Shown: piece after piece, positions 10,461 to 21,933 of the stretch
Layout of the letters: each line of letters starts with the position of its first letter
Position numbering within the stretch: the first letter of the stretch is position 1
NCBI GenBank assembly: GCA_015680685.1
Contig: MNCI01009275.1
Span: 212,417-276,416 of the forward strand
Reading direction: 5' to 3'
From: Gnetum montanum
Taxonomy: Eukaryota > Streptophyta > Gnetopsida > Gnetales > Gnetaceae
Length of the DNA stretch: 64,000 nucleotides
The notes under the pieces: model-generated
Seen by the model: only the letters and a program-made list of their open reading frames with translations
Told to the model about the DNA's origin: nothing
Databases searched by the model: none
Translations under genes and position numbers: made by a program

Positions 10461-11713
10461 ATGCCTCTCCTACAAGATTACAATAATGCCACACTTAGTG
10501 AGGAAGTTTATTGGAGAACCAACAAACTATATGACGATGAAGATTGGAGTACACAACCTGAAGTGAGGGTTTCTTATAAACATGAATGAAAAAAACGTCA
10601 TCCCAACACACGAAAGCATAACTTACCTGATGATGATGAACCCCTATTGGCCACTACAAGCTTAACGCAAATACAAGAGGCTATTCGAATCTCACGTAGG
10701 CATCGTAAAGAGAGCCATATACCTAGGCTCAATTTAAACAACTTTCCTAAATTTTCAGGAGGCTATGACTTAGATCCACATCAACATTTACAAGCCTTCT
10801 ATGATGCTTGCACATGGAAAAACATTGATAATGGTTGGCAAAAACTTAAGCTCTTTCCCATGACACTCGTTGACCAAGAAAAAGTATGGTATAGATCGTT
10901 AAAACCAAATTCGATATGATGCTAGTGAACAATGATAGAAGTCTTTAATGAAAAATATCAAACCTACGCAAGAGTGTCAGCCTTGAGGAAAAAAATCCAA
11001 GGATGGAAACAAGCACAACATGAACCCTTAGACATGGCCTTAGAAAGATATTATGCACTGTTAAACAACTATCCAGGCCATGGGTTTTCCGAGGAAAGGT
11101 TAATGTACCGTATTATTGATGGGCTATGTAATGAAACAAGAGAGACCTTAGGAATATATGCCCAAGGTCAACTATATGAACTACAAACCCATCAAGTTCA
11201 AGAGCTTATTAACTGGGTAGCAAAAGAAGAAGAAGAATTAGGTAGATGGGAGAATGTTGAAAAACATCAATGGGACCAAAGTCTTAACTTAACAAAGGTC
11301 CATGATCATACCAAGGAGAAATCAACCAACCTCAAGGTGGAAACATCATCTTTGCCAACACAACAAGCATTAGAAGAAGTTGAGGCAAAGATCAATAAGA
11401 TGTTGGAATGGACGTATCAAAAGTGTGGAGAATTTGTCAACAGTATTGGAGATAAATTTTTGACAACCTAAGAAGTAGGACAAAACATTAGAAAAAAGGG
11501 ATAGAGAAAAGAAGAGCTCAACTGCCAATCATACATATGAATGCAACATATGCCTGTACGATCACCCCAAGGGCCAATGCCCAATATTGTTACATTTACA
11601 TGAACATTTGGGAAAACACTTTACATCTAGAGTTTGTACAGAGATACTGTGTTCTATCACAGTGGCAACAACCCCAGTCGTGGGGGAAACCACCCTTAGA
11701 CTGAAGACACCCT
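10461..11713 (+). pseudogene. P2 gag, 5' part
   Basis: The frame starts with MPLLQDYNNATL at 10,461. A capsid domain (Retrotrans_gag type) follows with FPKFSGGYDLDP, WQKLKLFPMTL and KVWYRSLKP at about 10,745-10,910, and continues to about 11,230. Comparison with P3 shows the damage: CAA or similar became TGA near 10,587, and CGG TGC TGG TCA became TGA TGC TAG TGA at 10,917-10,928. Frame is then held to 11,471, where small deletions occur. The zinc knuckle CNICLYDHPKGQC follows at about 11,540. The gene is cut at 11,713 by T3 and resumes at 29,955. Confidence 0.9.
11709..11713. repeat. T3 target-site duplication, left copy
   Basis: ACCCT precedes the left LTR of T3 and recurs at 29,950-29,954. 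The uninterrupted gag of P3 (37,848-37,852) reads ACCTT at the matching place, which confirms a single 5-bp duplication. Confidence 0.9.
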
Positions 11714-13106
11714 TGTACTGTCTGAAAGCGTTGATGGCTGGAAAGAAATATACGCCAAGAGATTTATAGGCAGACACAGAAGATCCTACCTTCGCTTGAG
11801 GAAAAGCTGGAATTGAGGAAGGTAGAGTACCTTGGGTGGTTTGTTCGTGGATCAGACAAGGATTTTCCCGAACATATGTCGATGCACGATATGCCAGGTT
11901 ACACGTAAATGGTACAAAAAATGTAAACCAGCACACACAAATGTAAACAGGAAATAATAAGAAAAATATGCAGACGAAAACTATGACAAATCTTGGCTGA
12001 AAATGCAACAATACTATTAGATAAAAAAATTACAATGCACTGGTCTAGATGCAGTTGTGTATCTGGCACAAGGCAGACGAAGAGCCTCGGTGAATGCAGG
12101 GGTGTGATAGCATGCTAGTTCAGACTGCAGGCACAACGTAGAGGCTATATGTTCAGCATGCAGGGTGAAAGTCCAGCATATAGGATGGATGTTGCGAATG
12201 TTCTCAGTCTCGATTTCCCAGGTTCTTGCCAAGATTTTCTCTAATTTTTTTTGACCTTGATCTGGTCAAAAATTGGGGTCTTTATACAAGTTTGGGCATT
12301 AAATTCAGATCTGAGGTGGGGTGATTGGCCATGGGATGCTGGAATTTCAGATCGGGTGACATGTGGAGCATCGACCAGGTGCAACCGAATAAAATTTTAC
12401 AAGTGTGCAGCGTGCTGCATGCCAACATGTGCTGCTACACGCCAGCGTGTACATGCTAGCATGTGAATTCAGCATACAGAAGAATTCATTTTTACAAACT
12501 ATTGTTAAAACAAGAAGTATTCAATTACGCCCTCAGATTTGGGCTCGAAGGTCACGAGAGTACTGGTTGCAGATATTCTTGAACTTGATCTGGCATGGTT
12601 CTGCTAATGTCTTCTACTGATGTACGTTGTGCTGCACGCTGGGTGGGGCATGCTGGGCGTTCAAGATGTACATGCATGATGTGTGAACCCCAAGGTGCAT
12701 GATTTCGAGGTCAAAACCCAGTTTTCTTGAGCCCATGATGACGCCTGACAATTGCTCTATCTCTGAGAGTTGACGCCTTGTGACAATCTTGCTCTAGAGT
12801 GCCTGTTTTGGGTAATCTTTAAAGTCGCACGCTAGGCGTGCACACTAGGCGTGCACGCTGGGCATTCACGCTGGGCATGCACACTACATACTCATTAAAA
12901 CCAAGTATTTTAAGCTAAAAATGGTAGGTTTTGATTCCGGATGTCGACGTAGTCTTCTGTGGATCCCAAGGAACCATTTCTTACTTGGTTCGACTCCGTT
13001 TGATGTTGTCTGCTAGGCCTTCAAGCTTCAGTCATGGTGGGGAGCATCATGACTTAGCTTGATTCTTCATGGAGGAGTACTAGGCTCAAAATTTTGTGGT
13101 GTTTCA
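11714..13106 (-). mobile_element. T3 3' LTR
   Basis: This 1,393-bp LTR starts on the minus strand with TGAAACACCAC at 13,106 and ends with CAGACAGTACA at 11,714. A TATA box (TATAAAG on minus) lies at about 12,286-12,281. Near 12,826-12,892 there are short tandem GCACGCTGGGC-type repeats. By eye it is about 88-90% identical to the 5' LTR. ORFs within it (11,562-12,620) are not credible genes. Confidence 0.92.
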
Positions 13107-13122
13107 TTGGCCCCTCTTTGTT
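13107..13122 (-). promoter_or_regulatory. T3 polypurine tract
   Basis: On the minus strand this is AACAAAGAGGGGCCAA, immediately before the TGAAACACC start of the 3' LTR. It fixes the orientation of the element. Confidence 0.85.
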
Positions 13123-14189
13123 GATTCTTAGAGGAATCAACCCAAGAAGCATCAACAAAGAAGTACAAAACACCACAAGCGACTTGGTAGACACATCGCC
13201 CTTTGACACTTGGCCAGATGTCATCGCACCGTGTTCAGTAGTACATGGGATTTGGGAATATGAAGTTCGTAGCTAGATGGGGGAAATGAAAATTGTGGAG
13301 ATTGGGAACTGATCAAGGAATTGTGCACACTGAGGGGGGATACTCTGGTGTGTGTACAAGTCATGTTGATCCTTGTCAGTAACCATTGTTTAGCAGACTT
13401 GGGACCAAGACATGAGGTGTACGTCCTTTGGCGGAACAAGACTCTTGTTTAGTGTTTTAAGAGGACTTGTCGGCATCACCAAAGCCACGATGATGATGTG
13501 TTGCGTTCTTTGGAGGAACAGGACCTCTGTTTGGCATTAGAGGGAACCTGTTGGCAGAGAGCCAAAGCCACGCAATGAGATGTTACTTGAGTGTTTGAGA
13601 CATGAGTACTTGCTTCCAAGACAATTGCCTTCTCACCTGGGGCTTGTATGGAAAGTGCCAAGGTTTTTTTCTTTTCTTTTTTTTCTTTTTTTTTGAAAGA
13701 GCTTTGTTTTGATCTTGTACTCATTGTTCAAGTGCTAGGTTGTGTGTTGCGACTGCTGAAAAGTGTTGCAGTGTGCAACCGCATGCTCAATGTTTTGGAA
13801 TTCCTTGGGTATGTCTGGGATATGGCTGAGTAGAGTATGTTGAGGAATAGATGAGAAAGGTAACGGGAAATGTACTAGTGAATGGCTTGATTAACCTGGT
13901 TATGTGTATTAGGCACAATGTGATACCTTGCCTTTGTGATGCAGTGCATTCTCATACGAACACCTCTGAGTGTCATCCTGCAAACACAACTCCAAGAAGA
14001 CAAGAAAACCACAAGTGAGTGAGCAAGATTAGACTTGAACAGCAACTGATGAAACAAAGACACCAAATGAGATTTCAGGCACTGAGTGCGGATCGCCACA
14101 ACGTTGTTAAGATCAACTGGTGATGAGTGCGGTAGCGGCTCTGATGTGATCTGAATGCAGCTACAGATCAGGAGACCGACGATGAAGCT
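13123..14189 (-). other. T3 3' untranslated region
   Basis: About 1.07 kb between the dyad array and the polypurine tract has no recognisable domain. Internal similarity exists: TCTTGTTTAGTGTTTTAAGAGG (13,442-13,463, shown only in part elsewhere) recurs in diverged form at 13,510-13,550. The frames found here lack family resemblance and I do not treat them as genes. Confidence 0.5.
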
Positions 14190-14535
14190 ACCAGTTTATC
14201 GTCATAGCAAACTATCGTGGGTTAGTTTTACGTTATAACCCGTTGGACGGTACCAGTTTATCGTCGTAGCGGTCAATACACTACTAGTTTATAGTCTTGG
14301 CGGACTGTGAAGAGGCAAACCAGTTTATAGTCTTAGCAGACTCCAGCGAACTATGGATGGGTGCTAGTTTATCGTCATTTTGGATGAATTGTGGTGCCAG
14401 TTTATCATCGTAACGCCAGGAAAAGCTGCGGTATCAATTTACCGTCATGATTCCAGGACGAGTTGTGGTATCAGTTTATCGTCATGATTCCAGGACGAGA
14501 TGTGGTATCAGTTTACCGTCATGATTCCAAGACAA
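14190..14535. repeat. Dyad array 3
   Basis: About ten units begin (C/T)AGTTTAT or CAGTTTAC. Clear dyads are AGTC-TTGGCG-GACT and AGTC-TTAGCA-GACT near 14,290-14,345. The last three units have GTC and GAC arms with a longer 10-nt spacer. The array begins about 20 bp after the pol stop codon of T3. Confidence 0.85.
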
Positions 14536-14555
14536 GCGCATACCTAAGTTCATGT

Positions 14556-15710
14556 TCAAACGTAGAATGATTTCAAGTACAAGTGGTTCATTAGATGTGC
14601 GATTTCATTGCCGTTCATATCGGTTAGTTTAAATGCTCCATTGTCGAATGCTTTGGTGGCCAAGTAGGGTCCTTCCCAATTGGCTAAGAATTTGTTCGAG
14701 AGTTCCCGAATGGCTTTGAGTACAAGGTCGCCTTCCTTGATCAGGCGTTTATGGATATTGTGCTGATGGCACCGTCGTTGCTACTATTGGTACCATTCAA
14801 GCTGATCGAGCGCCCATGTGCGTTCCTCCTCCACTGAGTCCAAGTCAACAATGCGCAATTCATTGTTTTGATCTTCGTCGAGGAGTCTGGAGAGCATGAT
14901 CCTTAAGGATGGTACCTGCAGTTCCAAAGGTAAGACCGCTTCTGAACCATAAATAAGACTATATAGCATTTTACCTATGGAAGTACGATGCGTAGTGCGA
15001 TAGGCCCATAGTACATATACTAGTTGTTCATGCCATTTTCTTTTACTCTATGTAAGCATCTTCTTTAGCACTAAGATGATGATCTTATTTGTAGCTTCAG
15101 CTTGTCCATTACTCTAAGGGTAGTATGGGGACGAAAATGAATTTTTTATCCCTAGACTTTGACAGAAAGTTCTAGTTTCGACACTGCTGAACTGTGGTCC
15201 GTTATCAGTTATGATGGTCATTGGAATGCCAAAACGGGTCACAATGTTTTCTAGAATGAAGTTGCATATGTGTCTAGATGTGGTCTTCCTAAGAGGAATA
15301 GCTTCTACCCATTTCATGAAATACTCTATCGCGGTTATGATGAAGCTATGTCCCATGGAAGATGGGGGAGTTATCGACCCGATAATGTCTAACCCCCACT
15401 TCTGGAAAGGCCAACTGATTTGTGCCGTATGCAACTCATTTGGTGGAGCATGTATCATATTGCTATGTTTTTTATGGATACTGCACGTTTTGACCTTGGA
15501 GAAGCAGTCATACTCCATGTGCAGCCAATAATAGCCCAAACATCTTATTTTCATTGCCATTGCTTTAGGCACTATGTGTCCTCCGCATAGTCCATCATGT
15601 ACTTGCTCGACGATGGTTTGGCCATCAGTGCCACTAACGCATGTTAACAATATGCCTTTGTAGGATCGACGACACAACGTGTCTCCTATTAATGCATACT
15701 GTTGAGAACG
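14556..15710 (-). pseudogene. T3 integrase
   Basis: The minus strand carries a degenerate H2C2 zinc-binding segment (HDGLCGGH, then KTCSIHKKH, where one Cys is lost). The catalytic core follows with D in WGLDIIGSI, D in ITDNGPQF and E in GQAEATN, then the C-terminal domain SLIYGSEAVLPLE and ANWEGPYLATKAF. It ends with KSFYV and a TGA at 14,558-14,556. Integrase inserts the cDNA into the genome. The ending is typical of the Tat lineage and no chromodomain is visible. In-frame stops near 15,111 and 15,050 show that it is dead. Confidence 0.9.
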
Positions 15711-16395
15711 TTTGCGTATTGTGTCTTTTTGTGCATTCGTTAGGTGTTACGGCATTTCACCGCGTAGAAGGTATTCTTTTATGTCATCATACCATTCTAC
15801 CGCGTGTGTTATACTAACGGATGCAATCAGTAATTTATCAGGGGTATCAGTTATGGGTTTAGCACAACTAATTATAGAGCTAGGCAACATGTGGAACATG
15901 TTTGGCGATATGTTTAGAGCTAACGTGGCAAGTGCATCTACGATGGTGTTATCATTTCTGAAAACATGTTATACATCTATATCTTCGAATCGCTTCAGTA
16001 ATTGCTTAGCCAAATCACAGTATAGTTGTAAATGTTACGCTTTGCATGTATAAACGTCTGTGACTTGATTTAGAACTAGTTGTGAGTCTCCCCTGACTAC
16101 TAGTCGTGTCATGTCTAATGCTAGTGCCGCCATGAGACCTCTAAGGAGACCTTCGTACTCTACTATGTTGTTGGTACACTGAAATTTGAAACGATAAGCA
16201 AAGGGACGGATCTCCCCAAAGGGATAGGTGATGACGGCGGCAGCACTTCCCCCTTGAGAGGTGGATGCTCCATCAAAGTTCAAGATAGCATTGTAGTCAT
16301 CGGGTACTATTTCTATTGCACTCATATTTTCGTCAGGGAATTCTGGCTCTATCATCACCTGATCATGCATTGGTGATGTAGTCATTTGAGTTTCT
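15711..16395 (-). pseudogene. T3 RNase H and tether
   Basis: The domain has NFDGAS (Asp), VEYEGL (Glu) and RGDSQL (Asp) at 16,290-16,080. FRNDNTIVDALATLAL at about 15,955-15,908 carries the last Asp. RNase H removes the RNA strand during reverse transcription. The tether VEWYDDIKEYLLRGEMP leads into integrase. A stop breaks the frame near 16,050, and Trp and Gln codons have become stops elsewhere. Confidence 0.88.
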
Positions 16396-18012
16396 ATGGC
16401 CTGACCCTTAATTGATGATTACACTATGTAATGCAGGTCAAACTCAGCTATCATGGCTTTCCACCTAGCTATTCTACTTGACTCATAAATGTTTCCTATG
16501 ATGGCTCTGAGTACATTATCCTTGCAGATTATATTGACTTGGTTATGGAAGAGGTAATGTCACCATTTCTTTAAGGAAAAGACAAGGGCTAAGCATGACC
16601 TTTCCACCTCATTGTACTTCTTTTCATGGGCTACTAATGCATGGCTTAAGTAATAAACAAGGACTTCCATTCCGTCATCTCGTTTTTGGCAAAGCATGGA
16701 TGCAATTGATGAGTCTAAAGTGGCAAGGTAGATGTAGAATGGTTTATCATTTCGAGGTGGATAAATTGTGGGTAGTTAAATAAGCATTGTTTTAATGTTG
16801 TCAAATGCTTCCTGGCACTGTGAAGTCTATTCAAAATGGACATTCTTGCATAACAAGTGGTTCATAGGCTTCAACTTGTCTGTCAACTTTTCTATGAAAT
16901 GCCTGATGAACTGTAATCTACCTTGTAGCTCGTGAAGTTCAGTAAGGTTGGTAGGTGGTTTTAAGTTTGTTATGGCCTTAACTTTATCGAGGTCTACTCG
17001 TATCCCTATTTCTGATACTACGAAACCTAGCATCTTGCCCGTTTTTACTCCGAAGACACATTTCTTTGGGTTGAGCCTAAGTTCATACTTGAGACAACAT
17101 TTTAGGACCAAATCTAAGTATTGGATGTGCTACTCTGGCATTTTCAATTTAACTGCGATGTCATCTACGTAATCGTTGAGTGAATGAAGTATGTAACGCT
17201 CTTTGATATGTGGCACCGACGTTCTTCAAGCTAAATGGCATCATTGTATAACAAAAGGTTCCCCATGGTGTCATGAAGGTCGTCCTGAGCTGATGTTCCG
17301 AGTTAATCCGTATCTGGTTATATCCTAAAAAATCATCCATAAAAGATAACAAGGCATGTCCAGCAGTCGAATCAACTAGTTGATCAATGCTAGGCAGGGG
17401 GAAATCATCTTTTATGGTTGCAACGTTGAGGTCCCGGAAGTCAATGCAAAGGCAAATGCTTCCGTTCTTCTTTGAGACAATGACCATGTTGGATACCCAA
17501 TTAGCATAGTCAACAGCCCGAATGAACCCAGCCTGGTAAAGTTTGGTGATCTCATCACAGACGGCCAATGCTACTTCAGGCTTAACCTTGCATGCTTTTT
17601 GCTTGACTGGTCTTAATTTTGGATCAAGTATGATATTGTGTTGGATGAGTCGGGGGTCTAACCCCAGGATGTCACTGTAGGACCAAGCGAACGCTTTTAT
17701 ATTATCTCGAGCCACATGTTCTATACCTTTGGCAAGTTGGGGTTGCAGTAGTGTGCTCAATTTTAATACCTTAACCTCACCGTCAAGCATAATTATAGGG
17801 GTTTCAGTTAAAGGGTCTTCAGTGATGCTATTAGCTTCTATGTCTAGAGATTTTGTCATGCCTTCATAGCTGTCCAATGTTTGTTGCATCGAGGCTACGA
17901 ATATGTTGTCTATTGATGTATCTAAGTTGATAGAATTTATGTTGATTTCTCTTGTGATCTTCTTGCATGGTCCATTGATGGTCAATGGTGTGAATAGATG
18001 CTTGTAATCCAT
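16396..18012 (-). pseudogene. T3 reverse transcriptase
   Basis: The block starts with ATG at 18,012 (MDYKHLFTPL). Recognisable RT blocks are FAWSYSDILGLDP, ANWVSNMVIVSKKNG, CIDFRDLN, DDFPLPSIDQL, PWGTFCYTMMPFSLKN and GATYQRA. A one-base frame change precedes the catalytic YVDD at 17,171-17,160. NPKKCVFGVKTGKMLGF follows, and then the RT-linked RNase H-like region to about 16,430. The same order of blocks defines Ty3/gypsy RT. An in-frame stop lies near 17,135. No protease precedes it directly; the next thing upstream is a dyad array and the antisense gene. Confidence 0.92.
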
Positions 18013-18120
18013 CGGGCTTGCTCCTGCAAATAAACAAGGAGCAGAGTGAGCTCGGAAGGGCTGTTACGCTTTTTCTAGTTAATGTAAATCATGTGTACGT
18101 TTAACAGTGGCTAAGGTATG

Positions 18121-18180
18121 CGCTGGTAGTTTATCGTCGTACCTAGGCACATGGCAGTTTAAGGCCTTACTAGGCTGTTT
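18121..18180. repeat. Dyad array 4 (two units)
   Basis: Two units, GGTAGTTTATCGTCGTACC and GGCAGTTTAAGGCC-TTACTA-GGC, lie about 110 bp upstream of the RT start of T3. They form the RT-side border of the spacer holding the antisense gene. Confidence 0.7.
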
Positions 18181-18460
18181 ATTGTTCATTCATGATGTCT
18201 GGTTGATTGTACGATGTGTAATTGTTATCGAGTGTGAGACTGCGAGTTATGGAGTTTGTGCCAAAATGTTTAGTGTGGGTGACAAGAGTTGCTTAGCAAG
18301 AGAATAGTGTTCATCCTAGTATACCATTGTTTTGTTCTTGTTCTGTTCACTATCATTGCTTCTGCTTTGTGCTTATGTATTTACACATTCTTTGTATTTT
18401 CGTTAGTTTTCAAAATTTTTAAATTAATTAAATAAATCATTTTAAGGCAGCCTCGGCGTG

Positions 18461-18482
18461 TTTCACGTGGAATATATAAATG
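18461..18482 (+). promoter_or_regulatory. Candidate promoter of the antisense gene: G-box and TATA
   Basis: CACGTG at about 18,463-18,468 is followed within a few bases by ATATATAAATGG at about 18,471-18,482. A G-box beside a TATA box is a usual plant core promoter arrangement. It lies about 330 bp upstream of the first candidate ATG of the plus-strand gene. This is a motif match only. Confidence 0.4.
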
Positions 18483-19261
18483 GGGTTAGCATGAACTGCG
18501 GGATAGCCATAGTCAAATTCGAGCATAAACGTAGCGTGACCTTGAGACCAGCGTGAACCGAGTGCAACATGCAGTGTATACCGAGTGCAGCGTATAACGA
18601 GGATAGCACACGCTGAGGCGAATATCAGGCACTATAGGGAGAGGCAAGCGCAAGTACGGCATGGCGGTGGCGACCAGGATGACATAACTTGGGGTGCAGC
18701 CGGTTAACAGAGGGCGTCCAACATGCAGCTTTAAACCCCCAGCATGCAAGATTCGGCGTAAGCGCAGCATGCAGGGACAAAACCCCAGCATACAGGGCTT
18801 AGCATGAACACCATGATGAAAAAGCGCAAGAAAGTAGAAGGCCAGGGAAGGAAGGATCCTAACTTGACCTTTACCAAAGACAACGAAGCGATGCTCTAGT
18901 GTCTGCCTAGGCCCAAGATTCCCTCATGGTCAGGGTCGGCATGCAAGTAGGCTCTGACCTTTCGTTGAAATTTGTGTTTTTTTCTACTATTCCTATTGAT
19001 TTTCCCATTGCGTAGCATAGATGTTTGCATAGCGTAGGGTTTCTGTACTCAGCGTGTGTGGTGAGTGCGGCCATGCTCTAGCGTGTAGTGTGTAGGATCT
19101 GCACGCTGCGTTTTCCAGTGTGAAGCGTGTATGCTGAGTTTTCCAGCATGCAGCATGTACGCTGAGTTTTAAGTTGAAATTTTTTTCTAAGTGTTGGCCC
19201 CCTAGTGTAGAACTTTATTTTTTTACATGGCTTCTTTACTTTGTTTCCTGAATACGTGTAG

Positions 19262-19711
19262 GGATCCCAAACCTTTCCTCTTGGTGGTTGAGCTTGTTGG
19301 AGTTCTGACATGGTTTGGTCTGATTGATTCTGATGAGCCAGTTCCTAATATGACAATTGATCGCAATGGGGTATGGTTCAGGGAAGGTTCTTATGAATTC
19401 CTCACCTTTATCTTGGACAAATTCAATGTGGTAATATGGTCACACTTAAGTGAACAATTAGCATTGAGCGTGCTCGAGACCATGTTACCAGGGTCTTCAA
19501 ATGACGTTAAAGCTTTCGTGGTAGATATCAACGAGGGACCACTTACGATTGAGGACGGTCCCTCTGGAGGACCCCGATCTAGCCGCCCCTTATCATGTGT
19601 GTGGGACTTATTGTCCTGTGGGTCATACCACATCAATAACACCCTATTCCTAGCTGCTCGCATGCATACCTTGTTCCAGAACCCTCCTGGAATGGTGTAC
19701 CAAGTAGGAAG
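19262..19711 (+). pseudogene. Exon 2: FCP1-like phosphatase domain without catalytic Asp
   Basis: The exon reads KPFLLVVELVGVL, then WFREGSYEFLTFILDKFNVV with IWSH after it, and ends with NNTLFLAARMHTLFQNPPG. Plant FCP1-like HAD phosphatases have the same layout: KLLVLDLNGLL, RP...FL.F....F.V.IWSS and NTLLIDDSPYKALLNPP. The nucleophile Asp of the first motif is Glu here, and the DDSP of the later motif is replaced by AARM. The similarity is therefore structural, and activity is unlikely. The exon is open for its full 450 bp, is preceded by a pyrimidine-rich acceptor (GTGTAG) and is followed by the donor AAG|GTAAGG. Confidence 0.6.
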
Positions 19712-21302
19712 GTAAGGCTATTTAATTTACCATTTTTTTGACCTTGGTGTTTAGTAGTGGTTTATATTTTGATCGCCATCTCTTTCCATGCCTCAATTCG
19801 ACAAAGAAGGAGTATGCGTGGGCAATGATGGGCTCACCTTGGCTCGTACCATCCCAGAGGCTTTCATGGCGGGCCCCACTCTTCATGGTGCCATTTTGGC
19901 CCAGACTAAGGGTGACATTATTCATTTCCACAAACAGTACTCGAGGGCACTTGCACAATGTGAGGCTAGGGGGTGGTTACATGGGGATTGGTCTCATAAT
20001 GGGCTAGTTTTCCCACACGATGTTGACTTGGCTCCTAGCAATCTGAATACATCGACTGATGGTAAGTAATGGTATTTTTGACACCTTAGTTTACTTCTTT
20101 TGCTACATCATTGGTTGTGTTGACTCCCTGGAGTCATCTTGTGCATACAATGGACATCCCGTCTGGTGGACCCACTATCACAATAGGGCAAACTGAGAGT
20201 ACTTTGTCGATGAAATTTGGAGAAATCAGTGATGCACAGCGATGGTTATGTATGAAGGCACCGCCACATATCATCAGTTGCTTGAGTGATGTGGGCCTCT
20301 TGGATTTGTTTACTGCTCTAAGCCCTGATGTTTCTGTGACAAAGATGATTGGAATTGTTGATTCTTTCGACAAGTCTATCACTTACTATAGCACTCGCAT
20401 CAAGGTGTCAAAGTGGTTTTCCATTTGTCAAAGGAGTTCTTTTTGGACTTCTTTGGTGTACCTGCAGCTGGAACTAAAGTAATTTTGGATAGGGCGTAGA
20501 GGAAAATCCATGTGGTTCATGAATTGGAGAACTAGTTGGGTGTCCTGAAGGGCCCTAAGGGGTTTCCTATGCAAGGGAAGTCAAAAGTGGTAGAAGTTAA
20601 TGAGTTATATCCCTTGTTTAGGGTGCAGGTGTTTCCCAAGTCTCTGTCTCAAGTGAAAACTCTTGGGGTAGAACCTGGGCGTATCATGCACACTATTCTA
20701 GAGACTGGGGTACATTATAATTAGGCCTAGTTTTTGCTTTCGGGTTTCCACGGGGAGATAGTAAGGTTACGGTCAAAGATTGAGGCACAATCCCATTTCA
20801 CCTTTGCATTCTTTGCCAGTTACTTGCACCAGCTAGCTAAGTTTCTGGTTGTTCATGTGAATAACAAGTACGTGTTAAGGTATCACCACCAACTATCTCG
20901 CCCATGGATTCATCACTTATTGGAGGTGGCCGAATCTCAAGATGCTCCTGAAGGGATCAATGAGTCGGTTTCTATCACGATGGAGGGGTCATCTGATTAG
21001 TCAATTCACACGCATGATAGCATAGGGTTGGAACCAGATAATGTGCCATACACTTTTAGAAGAGCCGATCAGGTTATCCAGGAAATGATTGGGAAAGCCA
21101 AATCGAAAATTCAGAAGCGTGAATGTCCCAAAGAGGTTTCTCTAACTGTAGATGAACCAAGGGTGAAACATATATGGTTTAAGATGCCTGTACGAGGTAA
21201 GCTTGATTCATTGATTTGTCCTTCTTTTATTGATTCACTAATTTTTACTTTATCTTTTGGTTTTTTATATAAAACGGATACTAAACCTACAAATATTATT
21301 AG

Positions 21303-21551
21303 AGTTGACTTCTAAAGTTAGAAAAGGGAGATTATCACCAATCATTGAGGAGGAAGAGGTCTCGACGAACTTAAATGCGGAGGACAAAACAGACAGAGAC
21401 GAGATGGGAGGACTAAAAGATGGGGAGGGAGATGCAACAAAAAAGGGTAACATTGACGAACAGGAAGAAGTCGATGAGATGTTTGATGATTTCTTCGGAG
21501 GAAGACTAGACCTTGACGATCCTCCGAATAGAGAAGAGGACAGAGATTCCG
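21303..21551 (+). pseudogene. Acidic exon of the antisense gene
   Basis: After an ATTATTAG acceptor, the exon reads LTSKVRKGRLSPIIEEEEV and then a long run rich in Asp, Glu and Gly that includes EVDEMFDDFFGGRLDLDD. It ends at a GT donor at 21,552. The frame is open throughout. No family is recognised. The opposite-strand frame through this exon (Ser-rich, 21,265-21,819) is its mirror and is not a gene. Confidence 0.6.
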
Positions 21552-21933
21552 GTGTGTTTCTCCTTATTATGTTATTTTCCCTTTGTATTGTGCCGTCCAT
21601 TATTCTAAATTCTAATTTCATGCTTTTACTACTACCAGGTGAAAATGTTGAGACTAGGACGCTTCCTGACATCCGTTTAGAAGTCCCTATGATGAAGGCT
21701 TTCACAGAAGAGACCATCGAAGTTAACCCGTCTCCAATACATGAACCATTTACTTGGATTGAAATTCTGAGTAAAATGAATTTTATAACTAGTATCATTG
21801 ATGAGGTGGTTGATCGCATTGAGCGAGCTCACCCTAGAATAGGTACGTATATCTTAAGCGTTTTGTATCCTTCGGTTTTTTTTGTTTGTTTCTACTATCC
21901 AGTGTCTAATGTATGTTTTCCTCATATGAATAG

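Noticed and set aside
21265-21819. 184-codon Ser-rich minus-strand frame
   Set aside because: It is the mirror of the acidic exon of the antisense gene (Glu/Asp codons read backwards give Ser/Leu) and crosses two of its introns.
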